Below, one piece after another: positions 37,506 through 47,249 of a DNA stretch of 64,000 nucleotides. This DNA comes from Reichenbachiella ulvae (GTDB lineage: Bacteria > Bacteroidota > Bacteroidia > Cytophagales > Cyclobacteriaceae). Below the pieces are notes generated by a model that made no database searches, had not been told where the DNA came from, and saw only the letters and a program-made list of their open reading frames with translations. The stretch covers positions 2,294,001 to 2,358,000 of the forward strand of contig NZ_JAOYOD010000001.1 of the NCBI RefSeq assembly GCF_025833875.1, read 5' to 3'. Both the position numbers and the translations under genes were made by a program. The stretch's first letter is position 1; the number at the start of each line of letters is the position of its first letter.

Positions 37506-37718
37506 GCTTAATTCGCTTTACGCAATTCGCTAAACGCTTGACGCATTTGCTCATTACATTATCAATTCTTTTCTATTACTTCATGGTGACATATTACCCT
37601 GAAAGTGATCTGTTATCAAATCCCCCTAGCCCCCTTTGATAAAGGAATTGCTTATACTGGCCGATTAAAAACTTTTCACTTTCAACTTTATGAACTTTAA
37701 ACTTTATAAACCGTCCAC
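37506..37718. repeat. Intergenic degenerate repeats between fucP and fucose dehydrogenase gene
   Basis: The segment holds a 14-bp unit AATTCGCTWWACGC present two to three times (37509-37545), a C-rich stretch ATCCCCCTAGCCCCCTTTG with TATCAAA flanks (37616-37650), and an AACTTTA-type microrepeat (37675-37705). These types recur between genes in many Bacteroidota genomes. No coding sequence is seen. Confidence 0.5.
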
Positions 37719-39356
<1,638 letters not shown>

Positions 39357-39360
<4 letters not shown>

Positions 39361-40208
39361 TTTCCCGGATAGGCGACTGCCTTTTGTTTAGAAGTGCCTA
39401 ATCCATCGATTCCCAGCTCCATCACGTCACCAGGTTGAAGGAATCTTGGAGGTTTGAAGCCCAATCCTACTCCCTCTGGTGTACCTGTGGAAATAATATC
39501 TCCCGGCTCTAAGGTCATGAACTCAGACAGATAACTAATCACTGTTGGGATATCAAAGACGAAATCAGACGTGTTGCCATCCTGGATTTTCTCGCCATTC
39601 AGTTTGAGCCAAAGGTTGAGATCATGAGGATCAGATACTACGTCAGCAGTCACGATGTAGGGCCCTAGTGGTGCGAAAGTATCGCAGCTCTTTCCCTTCA
39701 CCCACTGTCCGCCACGCTCCAGTTGGTATTCGCGCTCAGAGATATCGTTGTGCAGCGCATATCCCACCACATAGTCCATCGCCTCCTCTTTGCTCACATA
39801 GCTGGCCTTCTTACCTATCACTACAGCCAGCTCTACTTCCCAGTCACTCTTCTGGCTGCCTTTTGGGATGATCACATCGTCGTTAGGGCCGCAAAGACTA
39901 GAGGTTGCCTTGAAGAACACCACAGGCTCCTTCGGTACTTCCATACCACTTTCCTTGGCGTGCTTCAGGTAGTTCAGTCCAATGCAAATGATTTTACCCG
40001 GTCGATAAATGGGTGCATCAAACACAGGCGCATCGATGCTTTCCAACTTACCTTCCTTCAGCAAAGCTTCCACCTTGGCAATCGCATCTGATGATTCGAA
40101 GAAGTCTCTGTCTATGTCACTGACATGCCCTACTAAGCTGAAATGGGCATCCCCTTCGCTCACGCCCGGTAGTACTTGATTGTCTTTTCTGTATCTGAAA
40201 AATTTCAT
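39357..40208 (-). CDS. Fumarylacetoacetase-family hydrolase, 2,4-diketo-3-deoxy-L-fuconate hydrolase (probable)
   Basis: The product has 283 residues. GKIICIGLNYLKHAKESGME near residue 70 is the FAH-family start of the catalytic domain. WEVELAVVIGKKASY near 124 supplies acidic metal ligands, and GYALHNDISERE, SCDTFAPLGPYIV, TLEPGDIISTGTPEGVG follow in order. In the L-fucose oxidative pathway such an enzyme cleaves the 2,4-diketo acid to pyruvate and L-lactate. A MITE-like element lies immediately upstream at 40252-40331. It is translationally coupled to the lactonase. Confidence 0.85.
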
Positions 40209-40251
40209 TTTTTATTTTCTGCTTTTTTGTTCTTGTTAAAATTCTTATTTG

Positions 40252-40331
40252 ACACCCCTCTGTATCTCCCCACAAGGGGAGAATAACCACTGCAGTAAAA
40301 ATCCCCCCTTGAGGGGGGCGCAGGGGGGTGT
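40252..40331. repeat. 80-bp MITE-like palindromic element
   Basis: The element is bounded by inverted repeats ACACCCCTCTG (40252-40262) and CAGGGGGGTGT (40321-40331), matching at 10 of 11 positions. It contains two further hairpins: TCTCCCC/GGGGAGA (40265-40282) and CCCCCCT/AGGGGGG (40303-40318). Its right end touches the stop codon of the upstream SDR gene. No transposase is near. Such C/G-run hairpins are found between genes in other Bacteroidota. Confidence 0.65.
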
Positions 40332-41107
40332 TACCCATTCAAAGTAATAAACCCACCATCGATCGGGAAACTACTCCCTGTAATGAAGGAAGCCTCATCC
40401 GAACAGAGGTAGAGCACCAAGTCTCCTATCTCTTTGGGCATCCCCATCCGTCCGATGGGCTGCGTTTGGGATAGTGCCTCAAACATTTCTTCTTCTTTGC
40501 CAGGATAGTTTTTGGAGATAAACCCGTCTACAAATGGCGTATGCACTCGAGCTGGCGCGATGCAATTGCAGCGAATGCCCTGATCCAGATAGTCCTTAGC
40601 TACTGATAGTGTCATGGTATGCACTGCCCCCTTGGTCATAGAGTAGGCAAAACGGTCCGAAATCCCCACATGTGCCGCGATAGACGATAAGTTCACTATG
40701 GCACCACCGGATTTCATCTGCTCCACTCCCGCTTTCAAACAATGGAAGACACCCTTCACATTGACACTGTAGAGACGATCCAAATCCTCGGGACTGGTGT
40801 TGCCCACATTGCCTACATGGGCGATCCCGGCATTGTTGACCAGGATATCCAACTCAGCGCCATCTAGTGCCTGACCAAAGGCCGCTTCTACACTTTCCCA
40901 TTGGGACACATCACAGGCCACAGCCTTTGCGCTTCCGCCTGAAGCGGTTATTTCTTTTACGACTTCCTGGCCTCCCTCTTCGTTCAGCTCCAGGATGGAT
41001 ACCTCTGCACCATTACCTGCCAAAGCGATGGCAATGGCCTTGCCTATGCCACTACCGCCTCCGGTCACGATGGCTTTTTTTCCTGTTAGATCAAATTTTT
41101 TACTCAT
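40331..41107 (-). CDS. SDR-family 2-keto-3-deoxy-L-fuconate dehydrogenase (probable)
   Basis: This 258-residue SDR has VTGGGSGIGKAIAIALAG (14-31), NNAGIAHVGNVGN, catalytic serine in AIVNLSSIAA, YSMTKGAVHTMTLSVA (Tyr and Lys near 153/157), and SSFPIDGGFITLNG at the end. NAGIAHVGN and the Arg-rich APARVHTPFV region are those seen in 2-keto-3-deoxy-L-fuconate dehydrogenases of the oxidative fucose pathway. The start overlaps the UxaA-family stop by 4 bp (ATGA), so the two enzymes that act consecutively are coupled. Confidence 0.75.
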   Translation of the reverse strand: MSKKFDLTGKKAIVTGGGSGIGKAIAIALAGNGAEVSILELNEEGGQEVVKEITASGGSAKAVACDVSQWESVEAAFGQALDGAELDILVNNAGIAHVGNVGNTSPEDLDRLYSVNVKGVFHCLKAGVEQMKSGGAIVNLSSIAAHVGISDRFAYSMTKGAVHTMTLSVAKDYLDQGIRCNCIAPARVHTPFVDGFISKNYPGKEEEMFEALSQTQPIGRMGMPKEIGDLVLYLCSDEASFITGSSFPIDGGFITLNG

Positions 41108-42702
41108 AGCGATACGCCTCTTTTCCAGAGGATAAAATCATTTTGTTCTAAATCCATGGCCTTAGTGCTTTCGCCACTGGCCACAGTTATTATCTTTTCT
41201 AATATCTCCTCGCCCACTTCAGCGATGCTTTTCTCTCCTCGTGTGATCGGACCTGCATCCAGATCTATAATATCCGGCATCCTTTCCTGCAATTCCGTAT
41301 TGGTGGAGATCTTGATGACAGAGGACAAAGGATTGCCTGTAGGCGTGCCCAAACCCGTCGTAAAAAGCGTAATCTGCGCACCTGATCCTGCCAGTCCCGT
41401 GGTAGACTCCACATCATTGCCCGGTGTACAAAGCAGATTCAGTCCGGCCTGAGTCAATGGCTCGGTATAGTCCAAGACTCCACTGACCGGTGCTCTACCT
41501 CCCTTTTTCGCTGCTCCGGCCGACTTGATCGCATCAGTGATCAAACCATCCTTGATATTACCAGGAGAGGGGTTCATGTCAAAGCCTGAGCCAGAAGCCC
41601 TGGCTTGCGCCTCGTAGGCTCTCTGAATGCGAACGAACTTCTCAGCCACTTCGCGACTGACACAGCGATCTACGATATCCTGCTCTACACCATTCAGTTC
41701 TGGAAACTCACTGAGCATCGTAGATCCCCCCAGCGAAACCAGCAAATCCGAAGCATAACCCACAGCAGGGTTGGCAGAAATACCAGAGAATCCATCAGAC
41801 CCTCCACACTCCAGCCCGACGACCAATTTAGTCAATGGAGCGGGTTTTCTTTCGTTTTGATTGGCGATCTTCAGTTGCTCTATGGTTTCTGATATGGCGG
41901 TCTTGATCAGCTTCTCTTCAGACTGGATCACTTGCTGCTCCAGGTAGATCACTGGCTTGTCACCCTGCGGATAGAGCTGCTGCTGTACCTCCTTGAACCA
42001 ATCCACCTGCGCATGTTGGCAGCCCAAACTCAACACCGTAGCACCTGCCACATTCGGATGATTGAGGTAGCCAGCTAGCAATCTCAACAATGTCTCTGAG
42101 TCAGCTCGTGTACCTCCACACCCCCCATCGTGATAGAGAAATTTGACCCCATCGATATTCTCAAATGCCCGATCTTCTTTCACTGATTGACTTTGAGACA
42201 CTCCTCCCAATAGCGACTGGGCAAACTGCATGTAGTCATTGGGCTTTTTGTACCCTAGAGTCGTTAGGAGGGTTTCTTCGATTACTTTCAGGTTTCTATT
42301 CTCACAAAAAACCAGCGGGATAAAAAGCCAGTAATTGGCCGTACCTACCTTACCATCTGCCCGATGATAGCCCATAAAAGTCCTGTCCTGCCAGCGGCTG
42401 ACATCCAGCGGCTGCCATTCGTATTTCTTCTTGTTGTCGAGGGAAATGGGATCGGCAAAGTGAGTGATATTCTCTGTGGTAATCACAGCTCCCTGTGCCA
42501 AATCCTGATTGGCCGTAGCAACAGGTACGCCATACATCATTACCTTCTCCCCTTTCTTTAGGGATTGCAATAGCACCTTATGCTTTTGCCTGACTGGCTC
42601 GATATTGAGGCTTTGCCCCTCGATCTGAACCAGACCACCGGCATGATCGCGCAGTGCAACTGCAACATTGTCCGTGGGGTCTATGATTAGAATTTCCTTC
42701 AT
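41104..42702 (-). CDS. UxaA-family dehydratase, probable L-fuconate dehydratase
   Basis: Starting at ATG 42702 gives 532 residues (MKEILIIDPTDNVAVALRDH); an earlier ATG in frame adds seven. Residues 1-90 form an SAF domain. The remainder is the altronate/galactarate dehydratase body: FMGYHRADGKVGTANYWLF near 113, VLSLGCQHAQVDWF, LVVGLECGGSDGFSGISANP near 305 with the conserved Cys, and LCTPGNDVESTTGLAGSGAQ. UxaA itself dehydrates D-altronate, but neither uxaB nor uxaC is here and the neighbours are fucose enzymes, so fuconate is the more likely substrate. It is the first gene of the operon; the promoter is shared with lacI. Confidence 0.8.
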   Translation of the reverse strand: MKEILIIDPTDNVAVALRDHAGGLVQIEGQSLNIEPVRQKHKVLLQSLKKGEKVMMYGVPVATANQDLAQGAVITTENITHFADPISLDNKKKYEWQPLDVSRWQDRTFMGYHRADGKVGTANYWLFIPLVFCENRNLKVIEETLLTTLGYKKPNDYMQFAQSLLGGVSQSQSVKEDRAFENIDGVKFLYHDGGCGGTRADSETLLRLLAGYLNHPNVAGATVLSLGCQHAQVDWFKEVQQQLYPQGDKPVIYLEQQVIQSEEKLIKTAISETIEQLKIANQNERKPAPLTKLVVGLECGGSDGFSGISANPAVGYASDLLVSLGGSTMLSEFPELNGVEQDIVDRCVSREVAEKFVRIQRAYEAQARASGSGFDMNPSPGNIKDGLITDAIKSAGAAKKGGRAPVSGVLDYTEPLTQAGLNLLCTPGNDVESTTGLAGSGAQITLFTTGLGTPTGNPLSSVIKISTNTELQERMPDIIDLDAGPITRGEKSIAEVGEEILEKIITVASGESTKAMDLEQNDFILWKRGVSL

Positions 42703-42782
42703 TTGATTCATGCTTACTGTCAACAGTGATAATGGACCACTATTGTCCTTTTCACATAATTACAAGAAAAGCCCAGCCCCCA

Positions 42783-42790
42783 CAATTATA
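42783..42790 (-). promoter_or_regulatory. Possible -7 element of the fucose operon
   Basis: Read on the minus strand this is TATAATTG, seven of eight matches to TAnnTTTG, about 80 bp upstream of the UxaA-family start. The palindrome at 42807-42822 overlaps where its -33 region would lie. No clear TTG is seen. Confidence 0.3.
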
Positions 42791-42801
42791 TCACCCTGTA
42801 A

Positions 42802-42832
42802 TTGCAGTGCACACGTGTGCACGCTATATTTG
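42802..42832 (+). promoter_or_regulatory. Promoter of the LacI-family regulator, possibly leaderless
   Basis: TTG at 42802-42804 and TATATTTG at 42825-42832 are 20 nt apart, identical in spacing to the sigma-factor promoter. The A of the start codon is only 4 nt after the -7 element. Transcription would therefore start at or within 1-3 nt of the ATG, giving a leaderless mRNA. Confidence 0.55.
42807..42822. promoter_or_regulatory. 16-bp perfect palindrome, probable LacI-family operator
   Basis: GTGCACACGTGTGCAC is its own reverse complement, with the central CG typical of LacI-family operators. It sits between the -33 and -7 elements of the regulator gene and upstream of the divergent fucose operon, so one dimer could control both. 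No second copy was found in the other intergenic regions checked. Confidence 0.7.
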
Positions 42833-42835
42833 AGG

Positions 42836-43837
42836 ATGGGCAAATTCGTTACAATCAAGGAACTGGCACGGGAGCTAGGGCTCTCACATAGCACCGTATC
42901 ACGGGCGCTGAAGAACCATCCCAAAATCAGCCCTAACACCCGAGAGAAAGTGCAAGAGTTGGCCAGTGCCCGTGGCTATATCCACAACCCTCATGCTCAG
43001 AACATGGGCACTAGTGACTTCATCTCCCTCATCGTGCCGGATATTACCGTCTACTTTTATGGCAAAATCTTCGAGACCCTGCAAAATGAGCTGGCCGCAT
43101 CTGACTACACCCTCCTACTATTCAATACCCAGGAATCAGAAACTCAAGAACGAGAAGCCATCGACCGTTGCATCCAACTGAGGGTAGCAGGGGTACTAGC
43201 AGCCATCAGCATGCAGACGGAAAAAGCCGATCATTTCGAGAAGCTACTGCACTACGAGATCCCTCTGGTCTTCTTCGATCGGGTGCTCAACTTTCTGCCC
43301 GTGCCCAAGGTGATCGCAGACGACTACCGGGCCTCCTATCAAGCGACCCAGCATCTGATCGATCAGGGTAGGCGACACATCGCCCACATCACCGCCAGCA
43401 TCCACCTCAACAACTCCAACAATCGCCTCTATGGCTACATGGATGCACTGAAAGAAAATGGACTGAAAGTAAATGAAGAACTGATCTACTACTACGAAAT
43501 GCAGCCCGACAGCATCGAGCACTTTCTGGACAGAGCCCTACAAAAACACCCCAATCTGGACGGGGTTACAGTCTTCAACGACTATGTCGCCAATGCCGTG
43601 GTGAATGCGCTGCTTAAAATGGGAAAGAAAATACCAGAAGAAATCTCTGTGTTCGGCTTCTCCGACGAACCCATAGCTTCACGCATGAGTCCTCAGCTCA
43701 GCTCCGTAGAGCAAGTCGCCCCACGCATGGCCAGCCTCGCCCTACAAAAATTGTTGGCTATTGTAAAAGAAGAACAAGCCCTGCAATCCGAAAAGATCGT
43801 GATCCATCAGGAGCTGGTGATTAGGGAGACGAGTTGA
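42836..43837 (+). CDS. LacI-family transcriptional regulator of fucose catabolism
   Basis: I start at ATG 42836 (333 residues), which puts the helix-turn-helix at the normal place: VTIKELARELGLSHSTVSRA (residues 5-24) followed by the hinge KVQELASARGYIHNPHAQ. Residues 60-333 form the periplasmic-binding-like effector domain (SLIVPDITVYFYGKIFETL, VAGVLAAISMQ, GVTVFNDYVANAVV, ISVFGFSDEPIASRMSP). The gene is divergent from the fucose operon and has a palindromic operator in its promoter. The likely effector is a fucose-pathway intermediate. An open extension upstream to 42710 runs through the operator and is not credible. Confidence 0.9.
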   Translation: MGKFVTIKELARELGLSHSTVSRALKNHPKISPNTREKVQELASARGYIHNPHAQNMGTSDFISLIVPDITVYFYGKIFETLQNELAASDYTLLLFNTQESETQEREAIDRCIQLRVAGVLAAISMQTEKADHFEKLLHYEIPLVFFDRVLNFLPVPKVIADDYRASYQATQHLIDQGRRHIAHITASIHLNNSNNRLYGYMDALKENGLKVNEELIYYYEMQPDSIEHFLDRALQKHPNLDGVTVFNDYVANAVVNALLKMGKKIPEEISVFGFSDEPIASRMSPQLSSVEQVAPRMASLALQKLLAIVKEEQALQSEKIVIHQELVIRETS

Positions 43838-44019
43838 TAAATGAGTTTTTGCAATATCTCACTGATCCTAGACTGTAACTAGAATCAACTATTCTCTTAG
43901 CTTAAAAATCCATTTGGAAAACCTTCTCCGAGAAGATATCTTAGCTTCACAATTCAATTTCGCTGGATTCGCACTTTGTACGAAAGGAGGATTTATAATC
44001 AATAAACCAACTAGATAAA

Positions 44020-45051
44020 ATGAACATCAGATTTTTTATTTTCTGTCTATCGACCTCCCTACTTTTCACCTTGAAAGTCATCGCTCAAAAAAATGACATC
44101 ACCTATTTGGATGAAGACTTCAGGGAGGTAGAGAAGAGTGAGGCTTCCTATTATCGTTTGTCGCAACCCCATCCCGACGGAACTGACAAGTTATTTGTGC
44201 AAACTTATTATTCTAGCGGTAAGATTCAGTCCAATGCCACATGCTATACCTCTCTTTGTATTAGAAAAGAAGGCTATTACATATCCTATTATGAAAATGG
44301 AAACAAAAAAGAAGAAGGTCATCGAGTTAAAGGTTCAAAATCAGGAAAATGGAACCGATGGTATGAAAATGGCCAGCTCAAAGAGAGTAGTAGTTACATC
44401 CGAGGAGGAAAAGTAGGTATTTGGAAAACCTGGTATCAAAACGGACAAATTCAATCCGAAAATGAATCATTTGAAGGGAATTATTCCCCTTCTTACTTAA
44501 GTAGTAAATTAATCAGCTATTGGGATAGTACGGGTACCCAGTTGGTATCCAATGGCAATGGTGAGGTTGTTTATTATTATGATAAATCTAACCATCCATC
44601 TTCCAAAGGTGCCTATCAAGATGGATTCAAAAATGGTACCTGGGAGGGATATACTAAAGAGGGACAATTATCATATCGGGAAACCTATAGAAAGAACAAT
44701 GTATCTGGTCTAAGCTGGGACGAAGAGGGCAATCAATATAGATACAAAGAATTAGAAGTGCGAGCAGAACCAAAAATAGGATATAAGCGCTTTTCTATCT
44801 ACTTAGATAACGCACTCAAATACCCAGAATCAGCCCATAAAAAAGGCATCGAAGGCAGGGTTTATGTTCAGTTTGAAGTGGATGAGGAAGGGAACATCAT
44901 TAATATAGAATTATTGAAAGGAATCGGGAAAGATTGCGATGCTGAATCTGTTCGCATCATTAAAAATTCTCCAAAGTGGAACCCCGGCCAAATGAGAGGT
45001 CAGCCGATAGTTGAAAAAGTAATACTGCCAATCACCTTTAAACTGACCTAG
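44020..45051 (+). CDS. MORN/YwqK-repeat protein with C-terminal TonB domain
   Basis: The 343 residues have a signal peptide (MNIRFFIFCLSTSLLFTLKVIA). Residues 60-235 contain four or more repeats of the WYENGQLKE type (YYENGNKKEEGHRVKG, WYENGQLKESSSY, WYQNGQIQSENES), as in MORN_2/YwqK proteins. Residues 250-343 are a TonB C-terminal domain (YPESAHKKGIEGRVYVQFEV, ending VILPITFKLT). TonB domains bind outer-membrane receptor TonB boxes, but with a cleavable leader and no membrane anchor this looks like a periplasmic protein. The database label antitoxin for YwqK repeats should not be taken as function. Confidence 0.8.
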   Translation: MNIRFFIFCLSTSLLFTLKVIAQKNDITYLDEDFREVEKSEASYYRLSQPHPDGTDKLFVQTYYSSGKIQSNATCYTSLCIRKEGYYISYYENGNKKEEGHRVKGSKSGKWNRWYENGQLKESSSYIRGGKVGIWKTWYQNGQIQSENESFEGNYSPSYLSSKLISYWDSTGTQLVSNGNGEVVYYYDKSNHPSSKGAYQDGFKNGTWEGYTKEGQLSYRETYRKNNVSGLSWDEEGNQYRYKELEVRAEPKIGYKRFSIYLDNALKYPESAHKKGIEGRVYVQFEVDEEGNIINIELLKGIGKDCDAESVRIIKNSPKWNPGQMRGQPIVEKVILPITFKLT

Positions 45052-45141
45052 ATGCTACTCGTCCTAGTCTATGATTTGGATGCTGTGTTGAAGCATTTGC
45101 ATTGCGAAACTGGCAGGATAGATTGGATCATCTATAATCTC

Positions 45142-45204
45142 CGCGTTGCAAACGCAAGACAGAATTCATCCTCGTTGCGCTATGCTAAACGAGGACGATG
45201 AATC
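45142..45204 (-). repeat. REP-like interspersed repeat, copy A
   Basis: It contains CATCCTCGTTGCGC, GCTAAACGAGGACGATG and a GCGTTGCAAACGC stem. It matches copies at 57223, 58462 and 59053. Each copy has one hairpin formed from CCTCGTT/AACGAGG and a second from GCRTTTGNAAYGC. Confidence 0.6.
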
Positions 45205-45491
45205 AGGTCATGGCTAAAGCCTCAACTGATGGATCGATTATCCCAGGCTGAAGCCTGGGGCAAGCCAGACCTACAGAGAAATCAGAATCGCCAATCAAAT
45301 AATAACCCCAGCCCTCAGGCTGAGGACATTGCCATCCCCGCATCGGGTTTTAGCCAGAAACAGGCCAAGTAAAAACATCCCAACATTTCAATTTTACATC
45401 CGTGGATTTAAGTTTTTCATTCGATATATTAAAAATCACATATGATCATATAAATAGTTATGCCTAGTATTTAAAGTTGACATATGTACAA

Positions 45492-45638
45492 ATGAATAAA
45501 CAATCCGTACAAATTAATAGACAGTCTATATTATTGAATAATCAGTCTATGCAATTCAAAAAGCAGTCTAAACAATTAAAAGAGTAGTCTAAGCATTTCA
45601 AAAAACAGTCTTAACTATTGAAAAAGCAGTCTATTCAA
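45492..45638 (+). repeat. Seven-unit 21-bp tandem repeat
   Basis: The motif AGTCT recurs at 45523, 45544, 45565, 45586, 45607 and 45628, exactly 21 bp apart, and a diverged copy sits at 45502. The consensus is like AAAARCAGTCTANNCAATTNA. Units differ at many positions, so the array is old. The first five units form an open frame from ATG 45492 to TAG 45585 of 31 codons with a heptad pattern; stops then interrupt it. Confidence 0.85.
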
Positions 45639-45675
45639 TGGGGCTTTTGATCCCCAAAGGCGTCCTAACTTAAGT

Positions 45676-45692
45676 TGACACTAGAAGTGTCA
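45676..45692. promoter_or_regulatory. 17-bp palindrome upstream of the DUF4038 gene
   Basis: TGACACT-AGA-AGTGTCA is a perfect inverted repeat. It lies 20 bp before a TATATTTG -7 element at 45712-45719 and about 50 bp before the start, where an operator would be expected. No regulator is adjacent. Confidence 0.4.
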
Positions 45693-45740
45693 GGGTAGAA
45701 GAAAGAAAAGCTATATTTGGATCGATAAACCAAACAGCAT

Positions 45741-47135
45741 GTGATGAAAGACAAGTGCATTTTGAAAGGGCTACTTATTTGCTTTTTCTTTCTATTTCTC
45801 CTCCCTAATACTGAAGCCCAAGAGCTACCTGGGCTAAAAATAAGTGACGATCAAAGGCATCTTGTGACTACCGAGGGGCAGCCTTTCTTTTGGCTGGGGG
45901 GTACCGCCTGGGAACTGATCCATCGACTGACACGAGAAGAAGTCGATTTGTATTTAAGCGACCGAGCCAGCAAAGGATTTACGGTGATACAGACAGTAGT
46001 GCTTGCCGAATTAGACGGACTAAGAACACCTAACGCCTATGGTGACTTACCACTGACCGACCTGGATCCGACCCAACCCAATGAGGCCTATTTCGAACAT
46101 GTAGACTATGTTCTCCGCAAAGCAGAAGCGTTAGGACTGTATGTCGCACTACTACCGACCTGGGGCGACAAGTTCAACAAGCGCTGGGGAACGGGACCCG
46201 AGATTTTCACTCCCGAAAATGCCAAATCATACGGCCAATGGCTAGCCAATAGATACCAGCAGCAAAGCAACCTGATCTGGGTACTCGGTGGAGATCGGGC
46301 GCCAGAGACTGACACTCATTACCAGATCATTCGCGCCATGGCAGCAGGTATCCGGGAGGTCGACTCGATTCATTTGATGAGCTATCATCCGCTGGGCGCT
46401 AAAAAGGCCACTGACTTTTTCACCGACCAATGGCTGGATTTCGACATGTACCAGAGCGGGCATAGTCGTCTCGCGAGAGAATACGACTATGTAATCGAAA
46501 GCCGCAAAGCAGCTACCCCTCGACCGATTATCAACGCTGAGGCGCGCTATGAAAATATCCCCGACCGTTTTTGGGAGGAGCAGTCACATGGATGGTTGGA
46601 CGATGCAGATGTACGCGTCTCGGCCTACTACAGCATGATGGCTGGGGCATCAGGCTACACCTACGGATGCAACGACATTTGGCAGATGTATGACGAGCGT
46701 CGAGCACCTATCATCCAGGCCCGCACCGATTGGGATCAGGCCATTCACTTGCCCGGCTCCTATCAGATGGGATACATGAAAGATCTGTTCGAAAAACTAC
46801 CCTGGCAACAAATGACCATGGATCAATCCCTGATCATGGGAGACAACCCCAAAGATGAAAACTATCAAATAGCCTCCTTGAGTGCAGACAGAACGGTAGC
46901 CATGATCTACAGCCCAACAGGCCGCCCGGTTCAGGCAGACTTGTCAAAGCTAAAAGCCAACAAGCTGCAAGCCTTTTGGTTCAACCCCAGAAGTGGCAGT
47001 ATCCAAAGCATAGGTTCTTTCAACAATCAAGGGAATCAGACCTTTAGCCCCTGGGCCAGTGGTTGGAGCAGTGATTTTCTTTTGGTTCTATTGGCATCAG
47101 ACGCGTCCATCGATTGGGCGTATTTTTCTGAATAA
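45741..47135 (+). CDS. DUF4038 glycoside hydrolase (GH140-like)
   Basis: The product has 464 residues (463 from the second ATG) with a signal peptide (LLICFFFLFLLPNTEAQ). The DUF4038 domain starts at LKISDDQRHLVTTEGQPFFW and TAWELIHRLTREEVDLYLSD. A (beta/alpha)8 barrel follows with LYVALLPTWGDKFNKRWGTG, NLIWVLGGDRAPETDTHYQI (residues about 165-190) and INAEARYENI near 262 as a likely nucleophile region. A beta-sandwich tail (DUF5060/putative collagen-binding) ends the protein. GH140 members release apiose from rhamnogalacturonan II, but other DUF4038 proteins act on different glycans, so the substrate is open. Confidence 0.8.
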   Translation: MMKDKCILKGLLICFFFLFLLPNTEAQELPGLKISDDQRHLVTTEGQPFFWLGGTAWELIHRLTREEVDLYLSDRASKGFTVIQTVVLAELDGLRTPNAYGDLPLTDLDPTQPNEAYFEHVDYVLRKAEALGLYVALLPTWGDKFNKRWGTGPEIFTPENAKSYGQWLANRYQQQSNLIWVLGGDRAPETDTHYQIIRAMAAGIREVDSIHLMSYHPLGAKKATDFFTDQWLDFDMYQSGHSRLAREYDYVIESRKAATPRPIINAEARYENIPDRFWEEQSHGWLDDADVRVSAYYSMMAGASGYTYGCNDIWQMYDERRAPIIQARTDWDQAIHLPGSYQMGYMKDLFEKLPWQQMTMDQSLIMGDNPKDENYQIASLSADRTVAMIYSPTGRPVQADLSKLKANKLQAFWFNPRSGSIQSIGSFNNQGNQTFSPWASGWSSDFLLVLLASDASIDWAYFSE

Positions 47136-47198
47136 TTCTGATAGTATAATTGGTCGAAACCCCGTAATCGTAATATCATTCATACATTCAAGGAGAGA

Positions 47199-47228
47199 GA
47201 AAAAGCCACCCCGTCACGAGGTGGCTTC
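47199..47228 (-). terminator. Rho-independent terminator of the reductase gene
   Basis: On the minus strand GCCACC pairs with GGTGGC around TCGTGACGG, followed by TTTTTCTC. It lies about 20 bp beyond the reductase stop codon. Confidence 0.75.
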
Positions 47229-47249
47229 CTAACCTGAAATCTATTCTTT

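Larger units (their letters stand above)
45052..45740. other. Intergenic region rich in palindromes and tandem repeats
   Basis: This is 689 bp without a recognised gene. From left to right it has a REP-like unit (45142-45204), a perfect hairpin CCCAGGCT/AGCCTGGG (45242-45259), CCTCA/TGAGG (45313-45325), an AT-rich stretch, a 21-bp tandem repeat (45492-45638) and a 17-bp palindrome (45676-45692) upstream of the next gene. Confidence 0.7.

Noticed and set aside
39723-40091. Open frame of 122 codons on the plus strand
   Set aside because: It is antisense to the FAH-family gene, whose motifs are intact on the other strand.
41104-42702. Altronate dehydratase for galacturonate catabolism
   Set aside because: Neither uxaB nor uxaC is nearby and all neighbours are fucose-pathway genes, so the fuconate role is preferred, though substrate is unproven.
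42710-42835. N-terminal extension of the LacI-family protein
   Set aside because: The extension would run through the operator and promoter, and the helix-turn-helix is normally placed only from ATG 42836.
44020-45051. Toxin-antitoxin antitoxin (YwqK label)
   Set aside because: The repeats are of the general MORN type, the protein is secreted and has a TonB domain, and no toxin gene is adjacent.
45492-45587. 31-codon peptide gene
   Set aside because: The open frame follows from the 21-bp repeat period, and later units are broken by stops. No ribosome-binding site is evident. It is kept as a repeat only.
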